NCBI GenBank assembly: GCA_964019155.1
Contig: OZ025242.1
Span: forward strand, 63,901,448 to 63,965,447
Direction of reading: 5' to 3'
Length of the DNA: 64,000 nt
DNA from: Osedax fenrisi
Taxonomy: Eukaryota; Annelida; Polychaeta; Sabellida; Siboglinidae
Part shown: positions 48,865-58,882 of the stretch, piece after piece
Numbering within the stretch: position 1 is the stretch's first letter
Layout: every line of letters begins with the position of its first letter
Notes under the pieces: generated by a model
The model's input: only the letters and a program-made list of their open reading frames with translations
Databases searched by the model: none
What the model was told of the DNA's origin: nothing
Made by a program: the position numbers and the translations under genes

Positions 48865-50230
48865 GACAAGGTAATTAACTATAGTTTTAGTAAGAGATAA
48901 AGTACTTATTTATGTATTTTTTAAATTCTAAAAATATGATCATTTTAGGATTTAGTGATGGCAGTAATATGAGGAAAAAAGAAAAGTGTGGAATCAAAAA
49001 TTATAGCAAAGATGGATGCAGTATGTGAAAGAGAGAAATGTTACCAATAAGAAAATGAGGGAAGTAAGTAGGAGCTGGAGAAATATTCAATAATGTAATT
49101 GTTGATGTATTTAAGGAAAATATAGTTAGAAATACGCCATTATTTAATGTGATTAGCCAATTGAAGAGTTAATAATAAGTTAATTAATAATAAACCAATC
49201 AAACGACCACTTCACTTAACTTATAAGTATACCTTAATTAAACAACAATCTATCAATATATAAATTTTATTAGTATTGATAATATATATATATATACACT
49301 GTTTATGAAATAAAAAATATTAAGTTATTAATATCGATATTATAGAGCTATTTAATCACATATTTATTAATATCAATATAGACATGACCATATATAGACA
49401 TGATCATATCGTATGCGTTATGTAGACATACGCACACTCTAGTGCAGATGTAAAGCATCGTATTGCCGCTAGGGGCGCCATGCATACGCGTATACTATAG
49501 TACCGTAGTACTTAGCATACAAGTATGTGTTCAGCACTACTATAGTACGGTAACTACTACATTACATATAGTACAGTGAATACTCGGCTAACTACTATAA
49601 TACATAGTATTCATCTTAGTGAAGCTATATCTTCACGATATATCATGATATATCACGATGACATAATCACCGTATTAACCGGTATTAACCCCTAATGACC
49701 ATATAAGGGTTAAATTCTATCTCGTATCAATATACACAAATATACACGATAAATATGTATATATATAAGTATAATAAACAAGTTCGATCCTACAGTTATG
49801 GTATCGAACCTACAGGTGTGCACCGTGAACTAAGTATCTAGCATCGTTAATATAGTAAGATATATCTATAGGCATGTATGCAGCTACGTATGTATATATG
49901 TGACTGTATACAGTATGACCTATATATAACTGTATGACTGTATGACCTATATATAACTGTATGACCTATATGTATGACTTTTGACCTATATGTATGCAGT
50001 GTGAGTACGTCTGAAGGTACGGCTACATGTATGTCTGCGGATATGGCTGAAGGCTTCTAACGGCTTCGTACATAGGAGGCGCTACCATCGCCGCTAGGGG
50101 TGACCTCTAGCGGCCTAAACTAACATAACGACGAGTAGTCTGGAACTAGCCGCGTGGGGTCGCCGGTGTCGCCGAGGAACGCTAGACCGGAACCGGAAAG
50201 AGCGCCGCTAGTCGGGTAATAACAGAACAT
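37066..50230 (-). CDS. DRGX: Paired-like (Q50) homeodomain transcription factor, DRGX-like, six exons
   Basis: A nuclear DNA-binding protein. Vertebrate DRGX and its invertebrate relatives act in sensory neuron development. Six exons (50230-50125, 46331-46255, 44622-44521, 40432-40044, 39599-39372, 37417-37066) join with consistent phases to 417 codons and TAG. The homeodomain is residues 50-109: QRRNRTTF, LESLELAFARTHYPDVF, TREELAMRISLTEARVQ, VWFQNRRAKWRKSE, with Gln at position 50 (residue 99). One intron falls after homeodomain position 46, the classic paired-class site, and another after position 12. The RRKQRRNRTTF start and a first exon beginning MFCYYP (DRGX proteins begin MFYFHCPP) favour DRGX over ALX, ARX or PRRX. 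The C-terminal part has Ala- and Pro-runs and an EVIS repeat; I see no clear OAR motif. The family call is strong; the exact orthologue is less certain. Confidence 0.85.
37600..37637. repeat. (TA)n array
   Basis: A 38-bp TA tract in DRGX intron 5. Confidence 0.9.
38020..38082. repeat. 10-bp tandem repeat (atctaggtgc/atctaggcac)
   Basis: About six alternating units of ATCTAGGTGC and ATCTAGGCAC in DRGX intron 5. Confidence 0.9.
38510..38778 (+). mobile_element. tRNA-derived SINE, copy 2 (near full length)
   Basis: tRNA-like head with A box TGGCTCAGTCAGTTAAGG and B-like GGGTTCAATC, then GGCTCTCGTTAAAACTATGG, a body ending CATCTAAGTTCTTGTATGGGATGAAAGG, and an (AACAAT)-type tail. It defines the family seen also at 26.7, 57.2-57.6 and 61.6 kb. 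It lies in DRGX intron 5, opposite to the gene. Confidence 0.8.
39292..39349. repeat. (TA)n array
   Basis: A 58-bp TA tract, 23 bp from the exon 5 donor of DRGX. Confidence 0.95.
39372..39599 (-). CDS. DRGX: DRGX-like exon 5 (Pro-run)
   Basis: Codes SNLVPPSFARALNPQQGLQLL..., a run of seven Pro and NPLAAELLVSECVC. The PPSFAR/L motif echoes exon 4. The phases agree on both sides. Donor gtaatt. Confidence 0.85.
40044..40432 (-). CDS. DRGX: DRGX-like exon 4 (recognition helix)
   Basis: Opens with VWFQNRRAKWRKSER, the DNA-recognition helix, then PSFNPIGMTPPSFLRAAAAA and a Pro/Leu-rich region. It ends in phase 2 with donor gttagg. Confidence 0.95.
40502..40642. repeat. Pair of (TA)n arrays
   Basis: Two TA tracts of about 40 bp each (40502-40541 and 40602-40642) in DRGX intron 3. 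Confidence 0.9.
41986..42873. repeat. 107-bp tandem array, about eight copies
   Basis: The unit contains gttgtggttaggttgggtt, gctgcattacttcccgagtg and ttatattgttattttcac. Anchor positions of the aggttggg word are 42000, 42108, 42198, 42301, 42408, 42515, 42667 (altered) and 42774: mostly 103-108 bp apart, one short unit, one with a roughly 45-bp insertion. It lies in DRGX intron 3. Confidence 0.92.
43279..43336. repeat. (TA)n array
   Basis: A 58-bp TA tract in DRGX intron 3. Confidence 0.95.
43660..44330. promoter_or_regulatory. GC-richer island with two CRE palindromes in DRGX intron 3
   Basis: About 670 bp of raised GC content and many CG dinucleotides, 190 bp from exon 3. It holds two perfect TGACGTCA sites (43753-43760, 43771-43778), gaattaat words and CTAATTCGATG at 43864. 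No exon is visible. An intronic enhancer is a reasonable guess, not shown. Confidence 0.4.
44429..44462. repeat. (TA)n array
   Basis: A 34-bp TA tract 59 bp from the DRGX exon 3 donor. Confidence 0.9.
44521..44622 (-). CDS. DRGX: DRGX-like exon 3 (homeodomain helices 1-2)
   Basis: Thirty-four codons in phase 0: LESLELAFARTHYPDVF and TREELAMRISLTEARVQ. It ends at homeodomain position 46, the conserved paired-class intron site. Acceptor ggcgtag, donor gttaat. Confidence 0.95.
45165..45272. repeat. (CA)n/(CACC)n-rich tract
   Basis: ACACACTCACACACCC-type simple sequence in DRGX intron 2. Confidence 0.85.
46255..46331 (-). CDS. DRGX: DRGX-like exon 2 (homeodomain N-terminal arm)
   Basis: Codes YNAFTLDDTLARRKQRRNRTTFSVPQ, the acidic lead-in and N-terminal arm of the homeodomain. 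Acceptor ctacccacag, donor gttccg. Confidence 0.9.
46477..46515. repeat. (TA)n array
   Basis: A 39-bp TA tract in DRGX intron 1. Confidence 0.9.
47090..47240 (-). pseudogene. LINE C-terminal fragment
   Basis: The minus strand reads GIPTLWNLLPNIIRTTTSRSQFKSRLFRHYLVK, fitting the terminal motif (P.LWN.LP..IR...S...FK..L....L) of CR1/L2-like reverse transcriptases. No other part of the element is recognisable nearby. Confidence 0.65.
48352..48815 (-). pseudogene. LINE C-terminal fragment
   Basis: The minus strand gives LNPRQSSIYPLNRVIRSSIRTTYNQRIR... then, continuing, ALSYIGPKLWNSLPPSIRSIKSSKTLQIYI. The GPKLWNSLPPSIR motif identifies a LINE reverse-transcriptase tail; one in-frame stop lies between the parts. 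Confidence 0.7.
49912..49998. repeat. Short tandem repeat (actgtatgacctatatata)
   Basis: Three to four imperfect copies of a roughly 19-bp unit, just downstream of DRGX exon 1 on the transcript. Confidence 0.75.
50125..50230 (-). CDS. DRGX: DRGX-like exon 1 with start codon
   Basis: Thirty-five codons plus one base, MFCYYPTSGA...DYSSL. The ATG at 50230 is the first ATG below a TATA-like box, and the longer upstream frame has only a TTG, so this start is preferred. Donor gttagt; the split codon TAC (Tyr) forms with exon 2. Confidence 0.75.
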
Positions 50231-50390
50231 GTCCGTCGGGGCCGAGTTTCCCGTAAAGATTCGGCCGTATGTCTCCGTCTCGCCCGTGATATAGGAGGAG
50301 GAGGAGGTGGGCCGCCGGGAAATCACGTGATCCTCGTCGACCAATGAACGGCCGGCGCCCGGAAATACGGCCGGCGATTCGGGATCGGCG

Positions 50391-50397
50391 ATTTATA
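50391..50397 (-). promoter_or_regulatory. Candidate TATA box of DRGX
   Basis: TATAAAT on the minus strand about 160 bp before the start codon, in a local GC-rich stretch. There is no ATG between it and the chosen start. Inference from position only. Confidence 0.35.
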
Positions 50398-50399
50398 AT

Positions 50400-51168
50400 C
50401 GATAAAAGGGCGTTGTTTCCCTATTGAAGGGGGTTGGAGGTATACGTGGAAGAGTGGGGGTATATTAACCGTGTATTAGCAAACACACACACATATATAA
50501 TTATATAATATATATAAGGAAACTATCCGAACATTGTGGTGTTTTGTAAGGGTTGGAATAAGTCAAATACATAGATATATTCGTCTATATATGAAATCAA
50601 ATTTTTTATATTAGAATATTTGCATATAAATAGAGTAAAACAAATTCAATTTAAATTGATCAGAGTATTTCCTAACTTGTTGGTATCTTTAAGAACACCG
50701 TACGGATAATGTCGTCCGTTATGTTATGTAGTCAGGTCGTCATTCTAACATGCAATATATACTTAGTTAACATATATGTTATACACACATACATATATAT
50801 ATAACTATAGTTGTATACGTCATTCAATATTGAGATATAATACATATAATTTCACTCTTTTTTTAATCAGTTTTCCATATATGGAGAGGAAATGGTAATA
50901 ATTCTACAATAATATAAATTAATCAAAAAGTAAAAATTATTCATAACTTATAATTACAATTAAATATATCTTAATAATTTTCAATTGTCTGTAATGTTCA
51001 TATGTACATTAATTGTACACTGTACATCTCTGCTAGAGTATCGATGTATACACGGAGATATAACAACCCATGAAGTTTGCATTGTTTCCTTGTATATCTT
51101 TCTAAATACCAATACAATAGGGGAAGATTACATAGTGGTTTAACATTATTACTTATAATATATAAAAC

Positions 51169-51209
<41 letters not shown>

Positions 51210-51510
51210 GTATGTATATATGTGTATACGTGGTGGTAGTTGTGTGTGTGTGAATGTCACTGTGCGGGTGCGGATCTATAGAAGTTTGATAACCACATCG
51301 ATAAGATAACAAATGAATATATAGATATAGTGGGATACAATGTAAAAAAATAGAGAATTAATTATATATATATGATGATGATGATGATGATGATTCTATT
51401 TTAACATTAATTCAATTATAATATTATTGTGTGACAATAATATATAATAAAAACAATACATACATGTAATAATTAGTACAGACAAATGTACAACATATAT
51501 GAATATATTT
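50400..51510. other. Upstream flank of DRGX, no gene seen
   Basis: AT-rich with a (TA)n tract at 51173-51209 and a (GAT)n run at 51371-51393. No exon or known element is recognisable. Confidence 0.5.
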
Positions 51511-51529
51511 GAAGTTAAGATATTATGAA

Positions 51530-51735
51530 CAAGGAGGTACTTCTTTAGTTTATATTTGGAGGTGGTCGTTGATATATTGATGGTTTTGAGGGATGGAGGG
51601 AGTTGATTCCAAAGGAGGCTGGCGCAAATAGAATAGCGACGCTTCTTAAGTTTTTTCCGGCGATAGGATGGTTCAGTCAGGACCGTATAGTTAGAGGATC
51701 GTAGGTGGCGTGGTGCATGCAGTATGGAGAGAAAT
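51530..51735 (-). pseudogene. LINE C-terminal fragment
   Basis: The minus strand reads YTVLTEPSYRRKKLKKRRYSICASLLWNQLPPSLKTINISTTTSKYKLKKYLL. LLWNQLPPSLK....S...K..LK..L is the LINE reverse-transcriptase tail motif. It differs enough from the other fragments to be a separate family or an old copy. Confidence 0.65.
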
Positions 51736-52497
51736 TAGTCGATAAATTAGTTCAGGTTGTTTAGTCAGTAGGGAGGAATATAGAATGGATTTTAATTTAA
51801 GTTGAGCTATTTTTTTGCGGATGGCCAGTTAAGTTGTGTTCAGAGGTCAGTTATACTTGTAGTGTAGTCAGTTTATATATATATATATATATATAGGTAG
51901 GGGTTTATATATATGGATGTAGAGATAGTACTATAAAATCGGTATAAAGAATGATATTTCGAGATACGCAGGCGCACCTTTGCTTGACCATGGTTTTAAT
52001 AAAGATGTATATTTATATTGTATGTATACAGAATGAATTAGAGATGGAGAGGTGGAAGAGAGGTGAGATTATAAAGGTTAATCTTCTGACGACTAAACAC
52101 TATTACCACGCGCCACCTAATCCTGCGGCATCAGTGGTCAAGTGTCCCCCTAGAGGCATCTCGTTACACTAGATTTACTCACTAGAGGCGCGCCACTATC
52201 ACTTATTAATGATGGTCACGTGTTAATCTGATGACATCTCGTTTTATCTAATCGCTGCCCCCTGCCTCCTCCTCCTCATCGCTATTGTGTTACACGAGAT
52301 GCTAATTATAGGCGCGCGCCGGTTTATCGCGATAGTGGCGACGCGTTGCGGCACTCTTGTTATTCGTATTGTACAGCTGTATCCACTATGTCCTGTATAT
52401 AGCCTGCGAATGTTTCCGTAGTAAGTGTACTGTTGGCTTAACGGACTATTGAACAATACCATAATGGTTTTCATATTACATAGTATACTATATATAG

Positions 52498-52498
<1 letters not shown>

Positions 52499-52534
<36 letters not shown>
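52499..52534. repeat. (TA)n array
   Basis: A 36-bp TA tract upstream of DRGX. Confidence 0.9.
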
Positions 52535-52536
<2 letters not shown>

Positions 52537-52629
52537 CTAGTAAATGCACATATATATATATGGATATAAGGAGAAGCTGATTTTAATGACAATAAAAAAA
52601 AATACAAAATATAATAAACACATTTAATA

Positions 52630-52671
52630 AACTCATGCCTCTCTATCATATATGATAGAGAGGCATGAGTT
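52630..52671. repeat. 42-bp perfect palindrome
   Basis: ACTCATGCCTCTCTATCATA is followed directly by its exact reverse complement, with one further paired base on each side. It can form a cruciform with no loop spacer. Function unknown. Confidence 0.95.
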
Positions 52672-53023
52672 ATAGTATACTATAGTATAGTTAGCACTTT
52701 TAACTATTTAGGTTCTAGGTACACTATAACGCTATACTATAACGAAATACTATAACTACATATTATAATTACATACTATAACGCCATACTATAATTACAT
52801 TCTATAACTCATTTAAAAAGAAAACCAATATATCGAAACTCCATTATGAAGAGATCATAATGATTATTATCCTGTATGTTTTTATAATTTAGTAAAATTG
52901 ATATTATAAAAAAATAAATTATGTAAAACATATAAAATATCACCATTACAAATATTCACATTAAAAGAATAAATGATATAATTAACTTAGAATATACTAT
53001 CAAATGATAATCCTTACTATGTA

Positions 53024-53061
<38 letters not shown>

Positions 53062-53335
53062 TCAACTCTTGGTAAGTCGGACTACGGATAAGTCGGACTT
53101 CTCGATAAGTCGGGCACATTTAGTTGGTTTGGTTGGATTTGTATCTAGTTCCATGTTAAATTAATCGGATAAGTCGGATAAGTTGAATTGGATAAGTCGG
53201 ACTTTTCTATAAGTCGGACACATATTATAGTAATTTTTATGATTTTTACTGGATAAGTCGGAATTTTTATAAAATGTCAGACATTTTTACTTTAAATAAT
53301 GAATATTATAATTTTTTTAACCTTTAACCTTTAAC

Positions 53336-56300
53336 CTATCCCATAGCATTTGGATGCCGTAGGGGCGCCGTTGAATTCCATATAACTTTTCTCCATCCTT
53401 CTCTGCTCATCGTCGCTCTCATTGCTTTTACAATATCCATGCCAGTCCACTCGACAACATTGTCTTGCCATTGTAACTTCGGTCGTCCTCTTCTTCTTAT
53501 ACTGTCAACAGTTCCTTGCAGAATTATTTTTGATATTGTGTCAGACCTAATAACGTGACCGAACCATTTGAGTTTCTTTTCAATAACATTTGCTAATAGT
53601 TCTGAGTGTGGGCCGATTTGACATGTTACCCGTCTTCTAACTTCCACGTTCGTGACTCTATCTTTATAGTTAATATTTAGTAATCTCCGAAGGCATCTCA
53701 TCTCTAGAGCACGTATTCGTTTTTGCAGATCTTTACTTAGTGTCCAAGTTTCGCATGCATATAAGAATATTGAATTCACAAGAGATTGCATTAATTGAAT
53801 TTTGGCTTTAAGATGTAGCGAAGTGTCATACCATATTAAATTTAAATTTGATAAGGCTGCGATTGTTTGACCAATTCTAGATAGAATTTCAGCTTTAGAA
53901 CCTTTGTCATCAATAATCTCTCCTAGATATTTAAATGAATCAACTACTTTTAATGGTGTGTTATTTATACTAATATTAGATGTAAATCTACCTTCAGAAT
54001 TCGTCATTAATTGCGTTTTTGTACCATTTATTTCCATACCATAAGAACGTGAAGTATTATCGATTAATGTTATCAAATTATGTAATTCTTTTTCCGATCC
54101 GGCTAAGGCATCAATATCATCCGCGAATCTTAGGTTAGTTATAATCTTTCCACCAATATTTACTGTTCCATCATGTTTATCTAGAGCGTCATTCATAATT
54201 TGTTCAAGCATTATATTGAATAGTGTCGGCGAAAGTAAACATCCTTGTCTCACTCCTGTTGTTGTCCGGAACCATTCTCCAACTTTTCCATCAATATATA
54301 CAGCACTTTCTGCCTTACTATATAGGTTTTCTATAGTTTCAATTAATTTTAAGTTGATATTGAATCTTTTCATTGTAGACCATAATGCACTATGCCAAAC
54401 ACGATCGAAAGCTTTTTTAAAGTCGATAAAAACGTGGTATATTGGCTTATTATGTTGCGAGTACTTCTCTGAAATTACTCTGAGATTAAAAATCTGTTCA
54501 CTTGTGCTTCTTCCTTTGCGAAAACCAGCCTGCTCTTCTGATAAAAATTCTTCTGTGAAGTGCTGTAGTCTGCGTAGGATTATTTTCAACATAATTTTAC
54601 TTGAGTGTGAAATAAGACTAATTGTTCTATAGTTTTCGCATTTCTGGAAACTTCCTTTCTTATGCAGACTTATTATCAAAGATTTTGTCCAGCAAGAAGG
54701 CCATATTCCTGTTTCCCATATGTAATTACATATATTTGTAAATATTTTTGTTAGTATATGTCCTCCAGCTTTCAATAGTTCAGCTGTGATGTTATCAACA
54801 CCCGGTGATTTTCCAATTTTTAAGGATTGTATAGCCGCTTCAACTTCAGATTCCAGAATTGAAAAGTTTTCTTGATTTGTTGGCTCTTTTACATTAAGTA
54901 GTGACTTGTCTCCATTGGCTTGATGTTTATATAATTCTGAAAAATACTCTGTCCATCTTTTCAAAACATCTTCCTTATCAGTGATACATTTTCCGTCTTT
55001 GTCTTGTATGTTTACAGCGATTTTATTCTTCCTTTTTGTTAGGTCTTTAACGATTTGGTATGCTTTCTTTGAATTGTTCTTGTTTAGACAGTTTCCTAAG
55101 TCAGCGCATTTTTGTTTTATCCAGTTTTCTTTTGCCTTTTTCATGTCTCTTTTTATTTGAGTATTGATAGTCTTGTATTTACTTCCTGGTTCATGTTTCG
55201 TCTTTTTTAATTGTCTTCTCAGATCACACATGTCTAGCAATTCATTTGTTATCCAACTTTTCTTTTTCTCTCTGTACTTTCCTAGAACTTCATCTGCTGT
55301 ATCAATAATAAGTTTGTCTAGTTTCTGTATACTCTCTTCAATATTATCGTTAACATTTAATTTTTGTTCAGTTACTTTATTTTCAATCTGCTGCTTAAAT
55401 ATTTCTTTTATTCCTGCATCTTTTAGTTTGTCAAGATTGAATTTATTTCTAGCAAATTTATTTTTCTTGGACTTTTTAGTCGAAGAGTGAACGTCATTAA
55501 TACCATGTCATGATCGCTACCGATATCTGCTCCTGGGAATGATCTTGTTTTGTTTACATTTACACTCGTGGAGAAACGTTTACTCACAAATATGTAATCA
55601 ATTTGGTTGTGATATAAACCTCCAGGACTATGCCATGTTTGAATTCTAGAGTTTTTGTGTGAACCAAATGTGTTTGCTGCTATTAAATCATTTGTTTTAG
55701 CAAATTCCAGAAGACGATGACCTCTTTCGTTAGTTGTATTATTGCATGATTTTCCAGAAATTTGTCCCCATATATGAATTGTATCTTTACCAATCTTAGC
55801 ATTCCAATCTCCTTGAATTACTAGTATATCTTTCTTCGATACTGTTTTAATGACATTTTGTAAATTATTATAAAATACTTCTATTTCGTCGTCAGAATGG
55901 TCAGTTGTTGGCGCATATACCTGGATTATTGAAATATTGAATGGTGTTGCTTGTAGTCTAATGATAGCTATTCTGTCACTGATCGCATTAAAACACATAA
56001 CCGTATTTGTTATCTGTTTATTGACAATGAAGCCTACACCATTTATATATATAAATGGTGTAGGCTTCATTGTCAATAAACAGATAACAAATACGGTTAT
56101 GTGTTTTAATGCGATCAGTGACAGAATAGCTATCATTAGACTACAAGCAACATCTGCTTTGATTCATTTCCGACATAATAGAGTTTGTGCCCCTCCAGCG
56201 TTTGTATTTCATTTATACCTTTTTTACGGATTTCACTGAGACCTAATATGTTCAATCTATATCGATCTAATTCATGAATTAATTCCTCAAGCTTCCCATC

Positions 56301-56522
56301 TACTCGTAAAGTATGTACATTCCAAGTACCAATATACGTGTTGTGTCGTATCTTAATTTTCTTTATTGTTTTTTCATCAGTAGCTAATTTTACATCTTTA
56401 TCCTGATAAGCGATAAATGACGCGGACCTTGTTAACCCGGTCGACGTCCGAGCCGGTATGGAGTTGTTATATTGTTGTGAATTCATTTGCGTATCTTGGG
56501 CAAGTAGTTCAGCGGAGCCCAT
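53336..56522 (-). pseudogene. RTE-like endonuclease/reverse transcriptase, broken frame
   Basis: The protein nicks target DNA and copies the element RNA there (target-primed reverse transcription). From the N-terminus: MGSAELLAQ.., then endonuclease motifs TWNVHTL, LSEIRKKG, VIQGDWNAKIG and SDHDMVL. The reverse transcriptase has KSPGVDNITAELLK, NYRTISL, QAGFRKGRSTSEQI, FIDFKKAFDRVWH, GVRQGCLLSPTLFNI and the catalytic FADD, then a C-terminal WFGHVIR...RRRGRPK. Break 1: a perfect inverted duplication (55945-56152) replaces part of the endonuclease. Break 2: a one-base loss in an A-run near 55470 separates endonuclease and reverse-transcriptase frames. The reverse-transcriptase frame (53336 to about 55465) is otherwise open, so the element is young. 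Confidence 0.9.
55945..56152. repeat. 208-bp perfect palindrome inside the LINE
   Basis: Bases 55945-56048 are the exact reverse complement of 56049-56152 with no spacer; the centre is ATTTATATATATAAAT. One arm is native LINE endonuclease sequence (..GFIVNKQITNTVMCF..), the other its inverted copy, which yields an antisense-coded stretch. Confidence 0.97.
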
Positions 56523-56923
56523 CTCTCTCCGAACTCCCCCACAGCATTTGCCTACTAGCTGAGTAGTTTCCAGGGTGTGGCACTTGGAGCCTGCTGTTAG
56601 AGTTGAGTGTTGTCTATAGGTAGTTACTTGCCGGATACTCGATAATTTATATTCAAGCACAGCTATCAGCCCGTAACCATGAGCCCATACACAACACCCC
56701 AACACCCCAATAATTTTAGTAAGTAATATAATTGAATACAACATATTATGTTGCTGATTGTTACATAATTCCATATTTCGGTAACCATTAATGGTTAAAT
56801 TTAACTCGCGCTGTGCATTTCATGTCTTATTTGCATGATATTCTTAATCTCGGATAAGTCGGACATCTCGCAAAGTCGGACACTTTTCCCGGTCCCTTGC
56901 GAGTCCGACTTATCGGGAGTTGA

Positions 56924-56960
<37 letters not shown>

Positions 56961-57195
56961 AAATATACTTAAATTATTATTATTAAAACTCGGTTCTTTG
57001 AACATTTTATCGTTTTAACATTTTATTTATTAACATTAACTACTTCAATATATAACATATATGTTATATTAATTCTAATACTAAATATAATATTTGATAA
57101 CTTATTTAATAGTCAATATTTAATATCTGAATTATAATTATACGTGTATACACGCATTGTATACAATATACTTAAATAACATATATTGTATGTAT

Positions 57196-57261
57196 TAATC
57201 TAAGTTCCTGGATGGGATGAAAGGACTACACCAAATAAAAATAACAATAACAACAATAACA

Positions 57262-57335
<74 letters not shown>

Positions 57336-57396
57336 ATTGTTGTTATTGTTATTTTTATTTGGTGGAGTCCTTTCATCCCATCCAGGAACTTAGATG
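57196..57396. repeat. SINE-tail inverted repeat around a (TA)n core
   Basis: A 66-bp SINE 3' end (ctaagttcctggatgggatg ... aacaat) at about 57198-57263 is mirrored at 57331-57396 with a single mismatch. The spacer is an almost pure TA tract of about 67 bp. Confidence 0.9.
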
Positions 57397-57475
57397 AAGT
57401 TTTTCACTTATAACCATATATGGCTCTAATGTCCCTTCGAAGCCGGGACATAAGACATAACATATGATCGGATCT
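57331..57475 (-). mobile_element. SINE 3' fragment, reverse orientation
   Basis: The reverse complement matches the 3' half of the SINE at 38.5 kb (GGGATGAAAGGACTCCACC, TCGAAGGGACATTAG), ending in the AACAAT tail next to the TA core. Confidence 0.75.
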
Positions 57476-57605
57476 CTTTAAAACCATGGATGCATTAGCA
57501 TCGGAGCAGCTTCTAAGCGACACTATAGCCATATATGGTTATAAGTGAAAACGTCATCTAAGATCCTAGATGGGATGAGAGGACTTCACCAAAATAACAA
57601 TCACA
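57470..57605 (+). mobile_element. SINE 3' fragment, forward orientation
   Basis: TTAAAACCATGGATGC.., GCGACACTATAGCCATATATGG and GATGGGATGAGAGGACTTCACC match the SINE body and tail. It lies head-to-head with the reverse fragment before it. Confidence 0.75.
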
Positions 57606-57614
57606 ATTGTTATT

Positions 57615-58315
57615 CTATATATAGAATGTACACTACTTTGACTAATAATTCATTCTCCGTTGAGAATATATCTTCAAATTGGTTTAACATATATTGAACA
57701 ATCACCCTCCCCTTTTCAAGTTATATTTCTCTTCGGGGGGGGGGAATAGAGCTATAGGTAATATTTATCTCTTAGTCAGGGGGCGGGGCGGGGGGGGGGA
57801 GCAGCTTCGTGTGTTTACATGTGTAATATAAGGAAGAACATTCATCGTTCTAAATACAACTATCCTGAAATGAAGCCTTGTATTCTACCTATACGCTAAG
57901 CTTATGTAGTATGCATGCATGTATCACAAACTCATTACTTACAGATATAAACATGATTACATAATGAGCAAGGTTAATGACGTCTGCTTTCGTATAGGTG
58001 TATTTATAATCAAGTTTTATACATAATTTAATATATATATATAAATATAATTTCAATTATGTATTGTTATCTAACATTGAGAGCTCTCTTGTGACACGTT
58101 AATACTACTACGTATACGTTAATCTATACTTAAGCTATAGCCTGCTTTACCCACGTCGTATACCCACGTTACCCACCCTATATACCTATTATATACACAT
58201 AATATATGAATATTATATATATACATACATGTATTTGCGCGAATATAGTTCAATATAAAAAAAATAATTTTAGATAATTTTATAATATGAAATCACACGA
58301 AATAAATATCACTAG
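57615..58315. other. Unassigned stretch with G-runs
   Basis: No exon or element is recognised. G-runs (ggggggggg at 57737, ggcggggcgggggggggg around 57781-57800) stand out against the AT-rich flank. Confidence 0.5.
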
Positions 58316-58319
58316 TCAT

Positions 58320-58760
58320 TTATCACGGCGGATAGTTGTTTACTTTACATGTGGGCGTTACTTTACGAGTGGGCGTTACTTGGGCGTTACTTGGGGGTTA
58401 CGCCACTTCGTTACGTCACTTCCTGTCCGTACATCAATGGAACAATTAGCGAGTGAGTTTCGCTAATTCTATTATTAGCCGCGACGGCGGTGTCCTGAAT
58501 AAAACATCTGAGAAAGAGGGAGACACGGAGAACATAACGAAACTAATGCGGCCGCCCACCGATAGGGGGAACTACTAGTAATCGTAGTGGTCGTCGTTTT
58601 AAATCAACAAACCGACGACGGCCATTATTAATCGCATTATTCGCGTTTAATAATTCACATCTGTGGCGGGCGTAAGACACGAATACGCACTCAACTAGAA
58701 CAACACCGTAGTCACGTGATAGAGATCGGCTACCACGTGATATGTCCTAGAGGAGGACAT
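58320..58760. promoter_or_regulatory. GC-richer island about 8 kb upstream of DRGX
   Basis: Higher GC, many CG dinucleotides, triple GGGCGTTACTT words and the inverted homeodomain-like site AATTAGCGA..TCGCTAATT near 58446. No coding frame. A regulatory role is inference. Confidence 0.3.
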
Positions 58761-58840
58761 CTATACACCGTGTGTGTTATTCTAAACCGATTAGCGAAAT
58801 GCATTTAGTAACTAAACGTGTATTCGTACACGACTATTTC

Positions 58841-58843
<3 letters not shown>

Positions 58844-58880
<37 letters not shown>
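58844..58880. repeat. (TA)n array
   Basis: A 37-bp TA tract. Confidence 0.9.

Positions 58881-58882
<2 letters not shown>

Larger units (their letters stand above)
53316..56709 (-). mobile_element. Nearly full-length RTE-clade LINE
   Basis: A 3.4-kb non-LTR retrotransposon on the minus strand, bounded by an 8-bp duplication ATAATTTT (53308-53315, 56710-56717). It ends in three GGTTAAA units, a short-repeat tail typical of RTE-type elements. One long frame encodes an apurinic-like endonuclease and a reverse transcriptase. Length matches full RTE elements (about 3.2-3.6 kb). Two breaks, described with the coding part, make it inactive. Confidence 0.9.
53059..56926. mobile_element. pogo/Tigger-like MITE split by an RTE-like LINE
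   Basis: The left part (53059-53315) and right part (56710-56926) align to the two halves of the intact MITE at 30224-30590. Tips CAGTCAACTCTTGGTAAGTC and, inverted, CAGTCAACTCCCGATAAGTC sit between (TA)n tracts. The halves meet at the ATAATTTT duplication made by the LINE. Confidence 0.9.

Noticed and set aside
50120..50344. Longer N-terminus for the DRGX-like protein
   Set aside because: The longer frame would start at TTG; the first ATG in the likely transcript is at 50230 and matches the family start.
55937..56239. Plus-strand open frame in the LINE
   Set aside because: It exists only because of the palindrome: half is the inverted copy of the endonuclease frame.
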